A DNA stretch of 64,000 bases from an uncultured Alphaproteobacteria bacterium (GCA_902826095.1 CADEDN010000006.1:62001-126000), one strand, 5' to 3'; counted from the first letter of the stretch, positions 18,426 to 27,348 are shown. Translations and numbers: made by a program. Notes: generated from the sequence alone by a model not told the origin.

Positions 18426-18616
18426 TTGGGTGCGGACAAAATTTGACGCTGTCAGGCGTCGCCGTGCGGTTCTGGCGCGACGAAGAGGGCGCCACCGCGA
18501 TCGAGTACGGTTTGATCATCTCGCTGATCTTTCTGGCGATTAGCGCGGCGATCAAAGGGTACACCGAAGAAACGAAGAGCTTGTACTCCGAAATTCAGAG
18601 CAATCTCGAAAGTTAG
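18422..18616 (+). CDS. Flp/Fap-type pilin
   Basis: A 64-residue small pilin: a short leader (MIGCGQNLTLSGVAVRFWRDEEG), then the type IVb prepilin processing pattern G followed by ATAIEYGLIISLIFLAISAAI. The E-Y pair at positions +5/+6 and the single hydrophobic helix are hallmarks of Flp pilins. The start overlaps the mutT stop in an ATGA junction. The leader is longer than many Flp leaders. No prepilin peptidase (TadV/CpaA) or assembly ATPase (TadA) is in the window, so processing and assembly would depend on genes elsewhere. A hairpin with a T-rich tail follows directly. Confidence 0.88.
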   Translation: MIGCGQNLTLSGVAVRFWRDEEGATAIEYGLIISLIFLAISAAIKGYTEETKSLYSEIQSNLES

Positions 18617-18617
18617 C

Positions 18618-18652
18618 ACGTCGGGCGCGATTTTCTGAATCGTGCTCGACGT
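18618..18652 (+). terminator. hairpin terminator after the pilin gene
   Basis: A 15-bp stem (18618-18632 with 18638-18652, two G-U pairs) around the loop TTCTG, followed by a T-rich stretch from 18660. Located 2 bases after the pilin stop. A second small hairpin (18665-18672 with 18682-18689) may serve the convergent methyltransferase gene. Confidence 0.6.
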
Positions 18653-18716
18653 TCTAGCCTTTTGTTTTTCGCGCTGTATTGGCGAAAAACCGGCAGCCGC
18701 TTTTTCGCCCGGCGCT

Positions 18717-19562
18717 CTAAAATCGCCTGACTGCCGCTTCGAGAGAATGCGTCGCGCCGCCCGGCTTCAGCGGCTTTTGCTGCGCCGGGTGCGGGGCCCA
18801 TCCCGTCAATGTGACGAGATCGAACGACACGGTCTCTTGTGCGGCGAGCCTTGCCGCAGCGCCGCTGATAACGGCGCGTGTGACGCCGCGTCCGCGCCGC
18901 GTCAGGCAATTGGTTTCTCCCATTCCGCGCAAATCGGCAAAGAGCCGCATCGGCTCGCCATAGCGCACCTTGACGGCGTCGGCGTCGACGACCGGCAGCG
19001 CGAAACCGGCGCGCTGCAGCGCCCCTCCAAGGTCGCGGACGGAGGCGAATGGCGCTATTCGCGGCGCGACCCCGCCCGTCAGTTCCGCCTCGCTTTCGTA
19101 GAGCGCGGCGCGCAGCTCTTTGAGCGTCTCTTCGCCGAAGAGGACAGCAATCAAGAGCCCGTCGGGTTTGAGCGCCATGCGCATCTGGGCGAGCGCGCCG
19201 ACAGGATCATTCGCCGCATGCAATGTGAGCAAGCTAACGATCAAGTCGAATGATTCCGGCGCGAACGGCGAGGCTTCCTCGTCGAATGCGAGCCCTCCAG
19301 GGCCGCAAAGTCGGCGCGCAGCGAATTCCGCCTCGATAATCTCGCCGACGCCCGCCTTCGCCGTAAGGAGGCGCTTCAGGTCTCCGACCCCGTAAAAGAG
19401 CGCGCGCGGGAAACTCCGCGTCACCGTCTCAAGCCGGTCGACGATATCCGCCATCGCGCGGGCGTGCAGAAAATCATGCGCGGCGATTGTTTTCGCGGCG
19501 CGCGCGCGGCGGCGGGCGTAGAGCCGACGGTCGAATATTCTGGGCGGCGGGGCTTTGCTCAT
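18717..19562 (-). CDS. SAM-dependent methyltransferase-fold protein, BioC/NDUFAF5-like
   Basis: 281 residues with a class I methyltransferase fold of the BioC/NDUFAF5 branch. The opening is RRLYARRRARAA...HDFLHARAMADIVDRL, then DEEASPFAPESFDLIVSLLTLHAANDPVGALAQMRMALKPDG and a SAM-binding region. The mitochondrial relative is an arginine hydroxylase for complex I assembly, and BioC methylates malonyl-ACP. Neither function can be assigned from sequence alone, though absence of bio genes here favours the NDUFAF5-like branch. In many alphaproteobacteria this gene sits head-to-head with comF; here a three-gene pilus-like operon separates them. Confidence 0.85.
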   Translation of the reverse strand: MSKAPPPRIFDRRLYARRRARAAKTIAAHDFLHARAMADIVDRLETVTRSFPRALFYGVGDLKRLLTAKAGVGEIIEAEFAARRLCGPGGLAFDEEASPFAPESFDLIVSLLTLHAANDPVGALAQMRMALKPDGLLIAVLFGEETLKELRAALYESEAELTGGVAPRIAPFASVRDLGGALQRAGFALPVVDADAVKVRYGEPMRLFADLRGMGETNCLTRRGRGVTRAVISGAAARLAAQETVSFDLVTLTGWAPHPAQQKPLKPGGATHSLEAAVRRF

Positions 19563-19602
19563 GCCTCGCCATTACGGCGTACCCGCGCGCCCGGCAACTG
19601 CG

Positions 19603-20196
19603 CTAAGAGGTGCAGGTGCTCTCGTCTGATGTCGCGCAAAGCTGGACCTTCGTCGACTTTCGCGGCCAGCGCGCCGATTGATGGTTGAAGTTGAACGGCA
19701 ACTGAAAGACGCGGCCGGTCAAGCCGGAATTGTACTGATAGCCGATCTCGGCGACGAGCAGGGACTGCCCGGGTTTCAGGGATTCGTCGTCGTTGAGGTT
19801 GGTGTAGACGGCGCCGTCCGGATAAGGCTCTTCGCCGTCTTCGTCCCGGCTCCAGTGAACGAGCACGGGATCGGAGGCGCTGGACGCGCGCGTCACCGAG
19901 ATCACCTTCATCGTCACGGTCGACGTGTCCGAGGGCTCGATGATCCGCGTGACGCCGATGATAAGGTCGTCGAGTTCGGCCTCTGTGATCGAAGGCTCCT
20001 TGGCGATGAGATCGACGAGCGAGTTCGTCGCATTGGCGAGGCGTCGGTTGACGGTGAAGAGATCGGACGCCTCGAGCATGCCGAAAAACAAGAGGGTGAT
20101 CACCGGCAGGAGCGCCGCGAATTCGACAGCGGCGATGCCGTCGCGATTTGAGGCGAGGGCGGCCGCCAGACGGCGATTGGTTTTGAGACTACGCAT
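19603..20196 (-). CDS. TadE-like pilus assembly protein (second copy)
   Basis: 197 residues with a TadE-type N-terminus: a basic leader (RRLAAALASNRDG), then the pseudopilin-like stretch IAAVEFAALLPVITLLFFGMLEAS. The conserved Glu follows the processing glycine at the usual distance. The remaining 140 residues are periplasmic beta-rich sequence with a Cys pair near the end. TadE-like proteins are minor pseudopilins of Flp pilus machines. Third gene of the leftward operon, 29 bases after the first tadE-like copy and 40 bases before the methyltransferase start. Confidence 0.85.
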   Translation of the reverse strand: MRSLKTNRRLAAALASNRDGIAAVEFAALLPVITLLFFGMLEASDLFTVNRRLANATNSLVDLIAKEPSITEAELDDLIIGVTRIIEPSDTSTVTMKVISVTRASSASDPVLVHWSRDEDGEEPYPDGAVYTNLNDDESLKPGQSLLVAEIGYQYNSGLTGRVFQLPFNFNHQSARWPRKSTKVQLCATSDESTCTS

Positions 20197-20225
20197 GACA
20201 GGCCCCTTACAATGACGCTTGCCGA

Positions 20226-20798
20226 TCAGCTGTTTCGGTTATTTTTGGAGTAGGGCTCGTTCCGGAAAATGTAGGAGCCGTAGAGGCGCCGCTTTCCGCC
20301 GTCGACATTCGACACATTGACGCCGATCGTCGGATTGAGCGTGTTGTAGAGCAGGCAGACTCGAATGCGAACGATCGAATTGTCCTCGCCGGGATCGTAA
20401 GCGAGCGCCTCGATCTCCTCCGTCTCGTCGTTGGTGCAGATGACCGGCGCAGTGTCGGCCGCCAGCGTCGCAAACGAGTCGAATGTGTCGACTTCGACCG
20501 TCAGCACCGAATGACAGTCGCCGAAGGCGCGAAGATAGGGGCAGACTTCGGCGAAAAACTCGTCCTTGTCGAAGCCGCCTTCCTGCGCCTGGCCGGTGCG
20601 GATGAGCCTTGAGGCCTCAATCGTCGCGAGGTCGGTCTGGGCGTTCGCGAAATAGAACCAGCCGACTTCAAAGGTTGACAGCATCAAGGTCATGAACGGC
20701 AGGACGATCAGCGAAAACTCAACCGCCGTCGAACCGGATCTGTCCGCGGCGCCTGCGAGCAGGCGACGCTTCAAGGGTCGAAGGGACGGGACGCGCAT
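20226..20798 (-). CDS. TadE-like pilus assembly protein (first copy)
   Basis: 190 residues. Basic leader, a glycine-serine junction, then STAVEFSLIVLPFMTLMLSTFEVGWFYFANAQ, the TadE pseudopilin helix with its conserved Glu. The periplasmic part contains four cysteines (CPYLRAFGDC, VICTND, RVCLLY) that may form disulfides. Second gene of the vWA-tadE-tadE operon, 21 bases after the upstream stop. It differs from the other copy outside the first 60 residues, so this is an old divergence and not a recent duplication. Confidence 0.87.
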   Translation of the reverse strand: MRVPSLRPLKRRLLAGAADRSGSTAVEFSLIVLPFMTLMLSTFEVGWFYFANAQTDLATIEASRLIRTGQAQEGGFDKDEFFAEVCPYLRAFGDCHSVLTVEVDTFDSFATLAADTAPVICTNDETEEIEALAYDPGEDNSIVRIRVCLLYNTLNPTIGVNVSNVDGGKRRLYGSYIFRNEPYSKNNRNS

Positions 20799-20819
20799 GG
20801 CGGGCCTCCTTTCGGGTCG

Positions 20820-22883
20820 CTAGCGGCTGACATGCAGCTGGACGAGGTCGGAGGCGATGTCTTCGAACGCCGCCTGCAATTCCTCGCCGTCCGGCGCGTC
20901 GAAATAATAGGGCGCTTCGCTCTCGGTCGCGCAGGCCTGGAAGACCTGCTTGGTCGCGAGTTCATCGGGGTCGTCATCGCTGAGGCCGAAAGTGACGGCG
21001 TAGACCAGGATACCCTGCGCCTTCATGCGCGTGCAGATGCGCAAGAGCTTGTTGTTGATCTCGTCTTCCATTTCAGAGTCGGTGTTGATGCCGGATCCGA
21101 GCCGCGCCTCGCGGCCGAAGCCATAGGCCGTGTAGTCCGTATACTGGTGCGTGTTGCGATCACTGATCGAATTGAAGCCGTCGGTCATCAGGACAACCGC
21201 TTTTTGCCATTGGTCGTCATTATAGGGGATCTCGCTTTCGAACGGCGCTGCGGGAGAGAGCGTGCGCCAGCCCCACATCAGGCCCTCGGCGGAGTTCGTC
21301 GAACCGCTTGGAGCGAGCGCGTTGATGTGGTCTGAAATCGCGTCCTTTTCTTTTGTCGAAAAGAGGATCGAGGACGTGCAGCCGTCATTCGGCCCGCGAG
21401 TTGATTCGTCGCCGGACGCCTCGTTGATCGTTTCGTCGATCGACGTCGTCAGGTTCAGTTTGTTTTCATATTTCTGCGTGCTGGCGTTCCAAGTGCCGAC
21501 ATAGGCCTGACGAAGGATGTATTCATCGTCCCTGCATTCGGTTGCGCCGCGCGCGGCGAGCCAGCTGTTCAGCGCGGAGTCGGTCTGCGATCCGGTCGCG
21601 CATTGCGTCGACGATGACTCGCCATTGTGCGTGCGCAGGACTTTCTGCGCGTAGTTCACGACCGGCAGATACTTGGCGAGATAAGTCGACGGGCTGCGAT
21701 AGGTGTATTGCTTGTCGCTGACAAAGCTGTTGCCGTAGTCCCCTTCGTCCAGACTGTCGTTGTCCGGATCATGGAACCAGTTGCCGCGGTAGGTGATGCC
21801 GCCGAGCGTGTAGGTGGTCGTGCCCCATTCGCATTCATTGCTGCTATTGCAGTCCGGATCATCCGGCGCGAACATCGGCACAAATCGCGAATTCTCGACG
21901 CTTGAGAGCGCGGCAGCCGATAGCTGCAGGTCAGGCGCGTCCGAAAACGCCGTCACCACCAGCGAATTGGTGCTGTCCGGCGGATCATTATAGGCGCTGA
22001 TCGCCGCGGTGGTCGACGTCGCATTCGCCTCGACATCCATCTCGTCGAGCGGATAGGGGCGCTCTTCGAAGCATCCTGCCCAATCCGTCGCCGTCATCGA
22101 ATTAAAGAGGTTGAAATGGTTGACTTTCGTATTGAGGTCGATCGCGCTCGTCGAGGTGACGTGGAGAAAATTCGCGCCGTGATAATAGGAGAGCGCGTTG
22201 GTGTCGCTCCAGGCCGAATTCCAGGCGGATGAGCCGTCGTCCTTGACCGCGGAACCCGCGCCGACGAAGTTGTTGAAGGGGACGACGGAGGTCGTCACAA
22301 ATTCGCTCGTAACGCCGTCGGCGTCTCCGTAAAGGGCGTCAAGAAGCGCGTCCGACGCGTCGCGGAGCGACTGAATTTTCGCGACGCCGCCGATATCTTC
22401 AGACATCGACCCCGTGACGTCGAGGACGAGCGCCAGTTCGATCGGGCCGGAGCCGCGGCGGGTGATCTCCGTGTCGGTCGTCATGGAGAGCGTGTCAAAC
22501 TGCGTGTTGACGCCGAGGAAATTCCCGGCGAGGCCGAGGAAAAGCGTCTTGATTTCACCGGTCGCGACCGGCGTGATCGACTGCTCGGTGATGACAAAAT
22601 CAAGATCGAGATCGCGAATTTCGTTTTCATGCGAAAAATTCTCATGGAAGAACTTTTCGCCATATTCCTTCAGTTCATCCTCGTCATAGTCGCCTGACTC
22701 ATCGAGCTGGGCGATGGCGAGCCCCGCCGCATCGAGCGATTCGACGAGGTCGGCCCTGACGGCGTTGCGCCGGGTGAAATCGACCGCGCCGCCGGCGAAC
22801 AGCACGACAAGCACGAACATGAAGGCGAACATGATGGTGATGTTGCCGTCGCGGTTGCGGAAGTACCGATCAAAAGAGAGCAT
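20820..22883 (-). CDS. TadG-like protein with von Willebrand factor A domain
   Basis: 687 residues from ATG 22883, with GAGGAAA about 9 bases upstream. The longer reading to 22997 adds a Cys-rich, non-membrane leader and is rejected. The N-terminus is TadG-like: RDGNITIMFAFMFVLVVLFAGGAVDF, one transmembrane segment at residues 14-36. A vWA domain follows, with the metal-ion site D155-x-T157-x-S159 (LVLDVTGSMS) and the later MTDGFNS. A 270-residue Asp/Asn/Ser-rich insertion lies inside the vWA fold. Such proteins sit in the inner membrane with the vWA domain outside, and are linked to Flp pilus function or surface adhesion. Leads the leftward three-gene operon. Confidence 0.88.
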   Translation of the reverse strand: MLSFDRYFRNRDGNITIMFAFMFVLVVLFAGGAVDFTRRNAVRADLVESLDAAGLAIAQLDESGDYDEDELKEYGEKFFHENFSHENEIRDLDLDFVITEQSITPVATGEIKTLFLGLAGNFLGVNTQFDTLSMTTDTEITRRGSGPIELALVLDVTGSMSEDIGGVAKIQSLRDASDALLDALYGDADGVTSEFVTTSVVPFNNFVGAGSAVKDDGSSAWNSAWSDTNALSYYHGANFLHVTSTSAIDLNTKVNHFNLFNSMTATDWAGCFEERPYPLDEMDVEANATSTTAAISAYNDPPDSTNSLVVTAFSDAPDLQLSAAALSSVENSRFVPMFAPDDPDCNSSNECEWGTTTYTLGGITYRGNWFHDPDNDSLDEGDYGNSFVSDKQYTYRSPSTYLAKYLPVVNYAQKVLRTHNGESSSTQCATGSQTDSALNSWLAARGATECRDDEYILRQAYVGTWNASTQKYENKLNLTTSIDETINEASGDESTRGPNDGCTSSILFSTKEKDAISDHINALAPSGSTNSAEGLMWGWRTLSPAAPFESEIPYNDDQWQKAVVLMTDGFNSISDRNTHQYTDYTAYGFGREARLGSGINTDSEMEDEINNKLLRICTRMKAQGILVYAVTFGLSDDDPDELATKQVFQACATESEAPYYFDAPDGEELQAAFEDIASDLVQLHVSR

Positions 22884-23136
22884 AGACGCGTGTTTCCTCA
22901 CTGCCTTATCCGCCGCGCTTGCATGACAGGCGCGGCAGGACGAACTTCGACTTTCATCAATCGTTCGAATTGAATGTGACTGCTTCGTAATTGACACGCG
23001 GTTAGGAAAGATGGTTACTAGGCTGATTATGTTGCGTGCAGGATAAAGTTAGCTTGGCGTTAGAGTGGTGAAAGAGTGCGAGTGAAGGCGACGAAATGCT
23101 TGAATTTAAGCATTAACGATAGGCGATTTCCGGGAA

Positions 23137-23883
23137 ATGTCTTTACTTCAGAGAGCTGCGTCGCGCCTCCTTGACGCGCTCGCGCCGCCTTTGTGTCCGG
23201 TGACGAACGAGCCGCTCGCGGCGCCAGGATTCCTGTCGGCCGCCGCCTGGGCGACGCTGCAGTTCATCGACGATCCGGTTTGCGACCGCTGCGGCGCGCC
23301 ATTCGCCCATGAGTTCGGCGACGGCGTTTCCTGCGCGCGCTGCATCGCCGAGCCGCCGGATTTCGACAGCGCCAGAGCCGCCGTCGTCTATGACGATGCG
23401 AGCCACGGCCTCATCGTGTCGTTCAAGCACGCCGACCGCACCGAACTTGCGCCGATGTTCGCGGGCTGGCTCCTGCGAGCCAGCCGGGGTCTCCTTAGGA
23501 GCGGGTCTTTGATCGCGCCGGCGCCGCTGCATAGACAGCGCCTGTTCGCCCGTCGGTACAATCAGGCGGCTATTCTGGCGGACGCGGTCGCGCGGGCGAG
23601 CGGCGCCGCATTCGAGCCGATGCTGCTCGAAAGGACTCGGGCGACGCCGCCGCAGCAACGCCTCTCGCCGGAAGGGCGCCGGCGCAATGTCGCGGGCGCA
23701 TTTGCGGTGCGGGAAAGTGCGGCGGCGCGCGTCAAGGGCGCTCATGTCGTGCTCATTGACGACGTGCTGACGACGGGGGCGACGTTGTCGGCCTGCGCGC
23801 GCACGCTGAAAAAGGCGGGCGCCGCGCGAGTCGACGCGCTTGTCCTCGCGCGCGTGCTGAAGGGCGGAACCGCGCTCGCCTGA
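23137..23883 (+). CDS. comF: ComF family phosphoribosyltransferase-like protein
   Basis: 248 residues of the ComF/GntX family. A zinc-finger-like CDRCGAPF...CARC lies near residues 48-70. A phosphoribosyltransferase domain follows, with the PRPP loop VVLIDDVLTTGATLSA, preceded by the typical PAPLHRQRLFARRYNQA. ComF proteins are linked to DNA uptake in naturally competent bacteria and carbon use (GntX) in E. coli; the enzymatic substrate is unknown. No other competence gene is present. First gene of a rightward comF-grxC-nitrilase-DUF1178 run. Confidence 0.93.
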   Translation: MSLLQRAASRLLDALAPPLCPVTNEPLAAPGFLSAAAWATLQFIDDPVCDRCGAPFAHEFGDGVSCARCIAEPPDFDSARAAVVYDDASHGLIVSFKHADRTELAPMFAGWLLRASRGLLRSGSLIAPAPLHRQRLFARRYNQAAILADAVARASGAAFEPMLLERTRATPPQQRLSPEGRRRNVAGAFAVRESAAARVKGAHVVLIDDVLTTGATLSACARTLKKAGAARVDALVLARVLKGGTALA

Positions 23884-24000
23884 CAGGGATTTTCATTGCG
23901 CGCGCCGCGAAATGGCGTGATTTCCTGAACCGCGACACTAGGCGTCGGTTGAAAAATCGTGGATCATTGGGCCTCGCCGCCGCCCGAGGATCGAACCGGC

Positions 24001-24258
24001 ATGAAAGCCGTCACCGTCTACACCAAACCGCTCTGCCCCTATTGCGTCCGGGCGCTGTCGCTCCTGAAAAGAAAGGGCGCGGCGGTTGAGGAAGTCAGCG
24101 CGGCCTTCGACAATGAGAAACGCGGGGAGATGATCCGCCGTTCGGGCGGCGCCAGAACCTATCCGCAAATATTCATCGGCGAGCGTCATGTCGGCGGATG
24201 CGATGATCTCTACGCTCTGGAAGAGGCGGGAAAACTCGACCCGTTGCTCAATGAGTGA
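24001..24258 (+). CDS. grxC: glutaredoxin 3
   Basis: 85 residues, the classic length of GrxC, from ATG 24001 with GAGGA about 10 bases upstream. The longer reading from 23959 adds 14 residues outside the fold. Active site CPYC in YTKPLCPYCVRA, then the cis-proline TYPQIFIG and GGCDDLYALEEAGKLD at the end, all glutathione-binding elements. It reduces disulfides and glutathionylated proteins in the cytoplasm. The last 8 bases overlap the start of the nitrilase-family gene. Confidence 0.95.
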   Translation: MKAVTVYTKPLCPYCVRALSLLKRKGAAVEEVSAAFDNEKRGEMIRRSGGARTYPQIFIGERHVGGCDDLYALEEAGKLDPLLNE

Positions 24259-25111
24259 AAACGCCGACAGCGAACGCACGGTTTTCAAGGCGGCGTGCGT
24301 CCAGCTTCGCTCCGGCGTCGACCGAACGCGCAACATTGGCGTTGCGACGGCGCTGATCGTGGAAGCCGCGCAAAAAGGCGCGCATTTCATCTTGACGCCG
24401 GAAATGACGAACGCTGTCGACCGCAATGCCGAAAGGCTGACGGCGTCGCTGCCTGAAGGCGAGGATATTGAGGAAGTGAAGGCGTTCTCAGCCGCCGCCG
24501 CTGACAATGGCGTCTGGCTGCTGATCGGATCGATGGCCGTCCGGCGCGGCGACGGTCGGCTCGCCAATCGCAGTTTTCTGTTCGGTCCGGACGGCGAAAT
24601 CGCGGCGCGCTACGACAAGATTCACATGTTCGACGTCAGCCTAGAAAACGGCGAGAGCTGGCGTGAATCACGCGTTTACCATCCCGGCGATGAGGCTGTT
24701 GTCGTCGCGACGCCGCTCGCCGCGTTTGGGTTGTCCATTTGCTACGATGTCCGCTTCCCCCATCTTTATCGCGCGATGGCGCGCGCGGGGGCCGAGGTGC
24801 TGTGCGTTCCCGCCGCTTTCACCCGCCAGACTGGGAAAGCCCACTGGAAGACGCTCCTGACGGCCCGGGCGATTGAATGCGGGGCTTTCGTCATCGCTGC
24901 GGCGCAAGGGGGCGTTCACGAAGACGGGCGCGAAACCTTCGGTCATTCCCTGATAATCTCTCCGTGGGGCGACATTTTGACCGAGGCGAAGGGGGATGAA
25001 CCAGGAATTATCCTTGCCGAGATAGACCCGCTTCGCGTCAGGAAGGCGCGGACCCAAATTCCGAGCCTCGCTCTTGAAACCTTCGTCAAAGTCCACACTA
25101 TAGAAGCATGA
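24251..25111 (+). CDS. carbon-nitrogen hydrolase, Nit family
   Basis: 286 residues from ATG 24251, which overlaps the grxC stop by 8 bases. The nitrilase-superfamily catalytic triad is visible: Glu in LTPEMTN, Lys in YDKIHMFD, Cys in SICYDVRFP. The Nit1/Nit2 branch hydrolyses deaminated glutathione or omega-amides, and a place directly after glutaredoxin fits glutathione repair. The final codon overlaps the DUF1178 start (ATGA), so grxC, this gene and DUF1178 are tightly coupled. Confidence 0.93.
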   Translation: MSENADSERTVFKAACVQLRSGVDRTRNIGVATALIVEAAQKGAHFILTPEMTNAVDRNAERLTASLPEGEDIEEVKAFSAAAADNGVWLLIGSMAVRRGDGRLANRSFLFGPDGEIAARYDKIHMFDVSLENGESWRESRVYHPGDEAVVVATPLAAFGLSICYDVRFPHLYRAMARAGAEVLCVPAAFTRQTGKAHWKTLLTARAIECGAFVIAAAQGGVHEDGRETFGHSLIISPWGDILTEAKGDEPGIILAEIDPLRVRKARTQIPSLALETFVKVHTIEA

Positions 25112-25551
25112 TCAAGTACCAGTTGAAGTGCGGAACCGGCTGTTCGTTTGAAGGGTGGTTTCGGTCGAGCGACGATTTTGACGCGCAGGCGACGGGCTCG
25201 ACACTCGAATGCCCCCTATGCGGATCAATGGAGATTTCGCGCGCCATCATGGCGCCGGCGATCGTTTCGGGGTCGAGTGCGCGTCGGGAGGACCAACTCA
25301 CGGCGATGCGCGAGACGATGGCCGAAGCCGCCAAGCGCGCCCGGGACTATGTCGAGAAGAATTTCGACTATGTCGGCGAGAAGTTTCCCGAAGAAGCGCG
25401 CAAGATTCACTATGGCGAAGTTAAAGAGCGCCAGATCTACGGCGAGGCGACCGGCAAGGAGGTCAAGGAGCTTGTCGATGAAGGCGTCTCGATCGCGCCG
25501 CTGCCCGCCTCCCCGGGCGCGCCCCCGGCCGAAAAGAAGAAGTTGAACTAG
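25108..25551 (+). CDS. DUF1178 family protein
   Basis: 147 residues matching DUF1178. The opening MIKYQLKCGTGCSFEGWFRSS is followed by CPLCGS, together a likely zinc-ribbon with four cysteines. A middle with KRARDYVEKNFDYVGEKFPEEARKIHYGE and a Pro/Ala-rich tail complete it. The family is widespread in proteobacteria, usually next to the Nit-family hydrolase and grxC as here, but has no proven function. The start overlaps the upstream stop by 4 bases. Confidence 0.93.
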   Translation: MIKYQLKCGTGCSFEGWFRSSDDFDAQATGSTLECPLCGSMEISRAIMAPAIVSGSSARREDQLTAMRETMAEAAKRARDYVEKNFDYVGEKFPEEARKIHYGEVKERQIYGEATGKEVKELVDEGVSIAPLPASPGAPPAEKKKLN

Positions 25552-25608
25552 ACGCGCGCACTCGACTTCGGCTTGCAATCCGGCTTCGCATCGGTCTTTG
25601 TTCCGGCC

Positions 25609-27348
25609 ATGCAGCCAGTCTTCGACCGCTGTCGGGAGCTTTCCTATTTCAAGGTCTTCGACGATGAGTCGCTAAGGGCCGTCATCGATCGCGGGCGCTG
25701 GTATTCGCTGACCGGCGGGATGGAGCTGTTCCGGCAGGGCGAAGCCGCCGACGCTGTCTATTTCGTGCTGACAGGGCGCCTCATCGTCGTTCGCAGGGGC
25801 GAAGCCGGCGAAGAAGTGCTCGGCTATGTCCGGTCGGGCGAGCCGGTCGGTGAGATGTCGCTTCTCGCGGGCGATGAGCGATCGGCGTCGGTCTACGCGC
25901 TCCGCGACACGGAGCTCCTGGCGATCGACAAAGACGCCGCCGAGCAGCTGCTCGACAGCTGCGCCGACTTCTCCCACGCCCTCGCCAATTCGATCGTCGC
26001 CCGCGCGCGGCACCCGAACGCTTCGTTCAAACGGGCGAGCCCGCGCGTTTTCGCGTTGATCGGATCATCGCCTTCCGTCGATATCGAAGCGCATGCGAAA
26101 ATCCTCGCGCGCGCGATCGCGCTTTACGGCGGCCGCGCCGTCGTCATCGGCGATCCGGAATCGCTCAGCGAAGGCGAGTTCGACGACATCGAGAACGCCA
26201 ACGACGTCGTCCTCTTGACGGCGCGCGTCGGCGATTCCTTCGCCTATCGCTTTGCGCTCCGCCACGCCGATCGGTTCTTCGTCTTTGCGCGGCAGGACGC
26301 GCGGCCGCCGCGCCCCTTTCCGCTAACGCCGACGGAGGATTCGCCGGCCAAGAAATTCCGGCTTGTCGACATCGTCATGCTGCATGAGGGGATGAAGTCG
26401 GGCAGCGTTTCCGATTGGGTCGACGCGGTCGACGCCAACCGCGTCTTTCACGTCAGCGGCCCGCGCACCGAGGAGCGGCTCGCGCGCGCAATCGCCGGCA
26501 AGACGGTCGCGATCGTCATGTCCGGCGGCGGCGCGAGGGCCTACGCGCATATCGGGGCGATCAAGGCGATCCGCGAGCGGAGAATTCCGATCGACTTTCT
26601 CGCCGGCGCGTCGATGGGGGCGATTATCGCGGCCTGCGTCGCCATGGGATGGAGCGATCAGGAAATCGAAGCGCGCATCCGCGACGGCTTTGTCGCGTCA
26701 AATCCGCTCGGCGACCACGTGCTGCCCGTCGTCGCGCTGACGCGCGGACTGCGAGTCGAAGACCGCCTGAAGCGTCATTTCGGCGATACGCGGATCGAGG
26801 ATCTCGAGATCCCGTTCTTTTGCACGTCCTCGGAGATGACGCGCGGCGTGACGCATGTGCACCGGCGCGGGCTTTTGAGGCACGCGCTGCGAGCGTCGAT
26901 CGCGCTGCCGGGAATTCTGCCGCCGGTCGTCGTCGACGGCGACCTTCTCGTCGACGGCGCTGTCATGAACAACTTCCCGACCGACCTCATGACCAATTTC
27001 CATCGCGGCGTGACGATCGGCGTCGACGTCGCGCGCGAAGGGACGATTTCGCCGGACGCCTTTGCAGACCCGCCGCATTTCCTGCGGTGGGTTTGGCGCC
27101 ACGGGTTCCGCTCGGCGCCGCCGATTGTATCCTTGCTGATGCGCGCCGCGACGTCGCGCCAGGAACTGCGCCCGAAAGACAGCCCCGCGGACATCCTCGT
27201 CACTCCGGACGTCGCCGGCGTCGAACTCAGGGACTGGAAGGAATATGACCGGGCGGTGATTGACGGTTATGCCTCGACGCTTGGGGCGCTAGACCGAAAC
27301 TGGAGCAAGCTTGCCGCCATCGTCGAAGCGAATCTTCCACGTAACTGA
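25609..27348 (+). CDS. cyclic-nucleotide-binding patatin-like phospholipase (NTE-like)
   Basis: 579 residues from ATG 25609; no strong ribosome site marks this or any alternative. The first 120 residues are a cNMP-binding/Crp-like beta-roll (GGMELFRQGEAADAVYFVLTGRLIVV...GEPVGEMSLLAGDERSASVYALRD). The C-terminal half is a patatin domain with oxyanion SGGGARAYAHIG (from S305), nucleophile S335 in GASMGA and catalytic D449 in DGA. The serine-aspartate dyad cleaves acyl chains from phospholipids or lysophospholipids, as in neuropathy-target-esterase proteins. No membrane segment is seen. Located 57 bases after DUF1178; it begins an accessory stretch that also holds emrAB-tetR. Confidence 0.91.
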   Translation: MQPVFDRCRELSYFKVFDDESLRAVIDRGRWYSLTGGMELFRQGEAADAVYFVLTGRLIVVRRGEAGEEVLGYVRSGEPVGEMSLLAGDERSASVYALRDTELLAIDKDAAEQLLDSCADFSHALANSIVARARHPNASFKRASPRVFALIGSSPSVDIEAHAKILARAIALYGGRAVVIGDPESLSEGEFDDIENANDVVLLTARVGDSFAYRFALRHADRFFVFARQDARPPRPFPLTPTEDSPAKKFRLVDIVMLHEGMKSGSVSDWVDAVDANRVFHVSGPRTEERLARAIAGKTVAIVMSGGGARAYAHIGAIKAIRERRIPIDFLAGASMGAIIAACVAMGWSDQEIEARIRDGFVASNPLGDHVLPVVALTRGLRVEDRLKRHFGDTRIEDLEIPFFCTSSEMTRGVTHVHRRGLLRHALRASIALPGILPPVVVDGDLLVDGAVMNNFPTDLMTNFHRGVTIGVDVAREGTISPDAFADPPHFLRWVWRHGFRSAPPIVSLLMRAATSRQELRPKDSPADILVTPDVAGVELRDWKEYDRAVIDGYASTLGALDRNWSKLAAIVEANLPRN

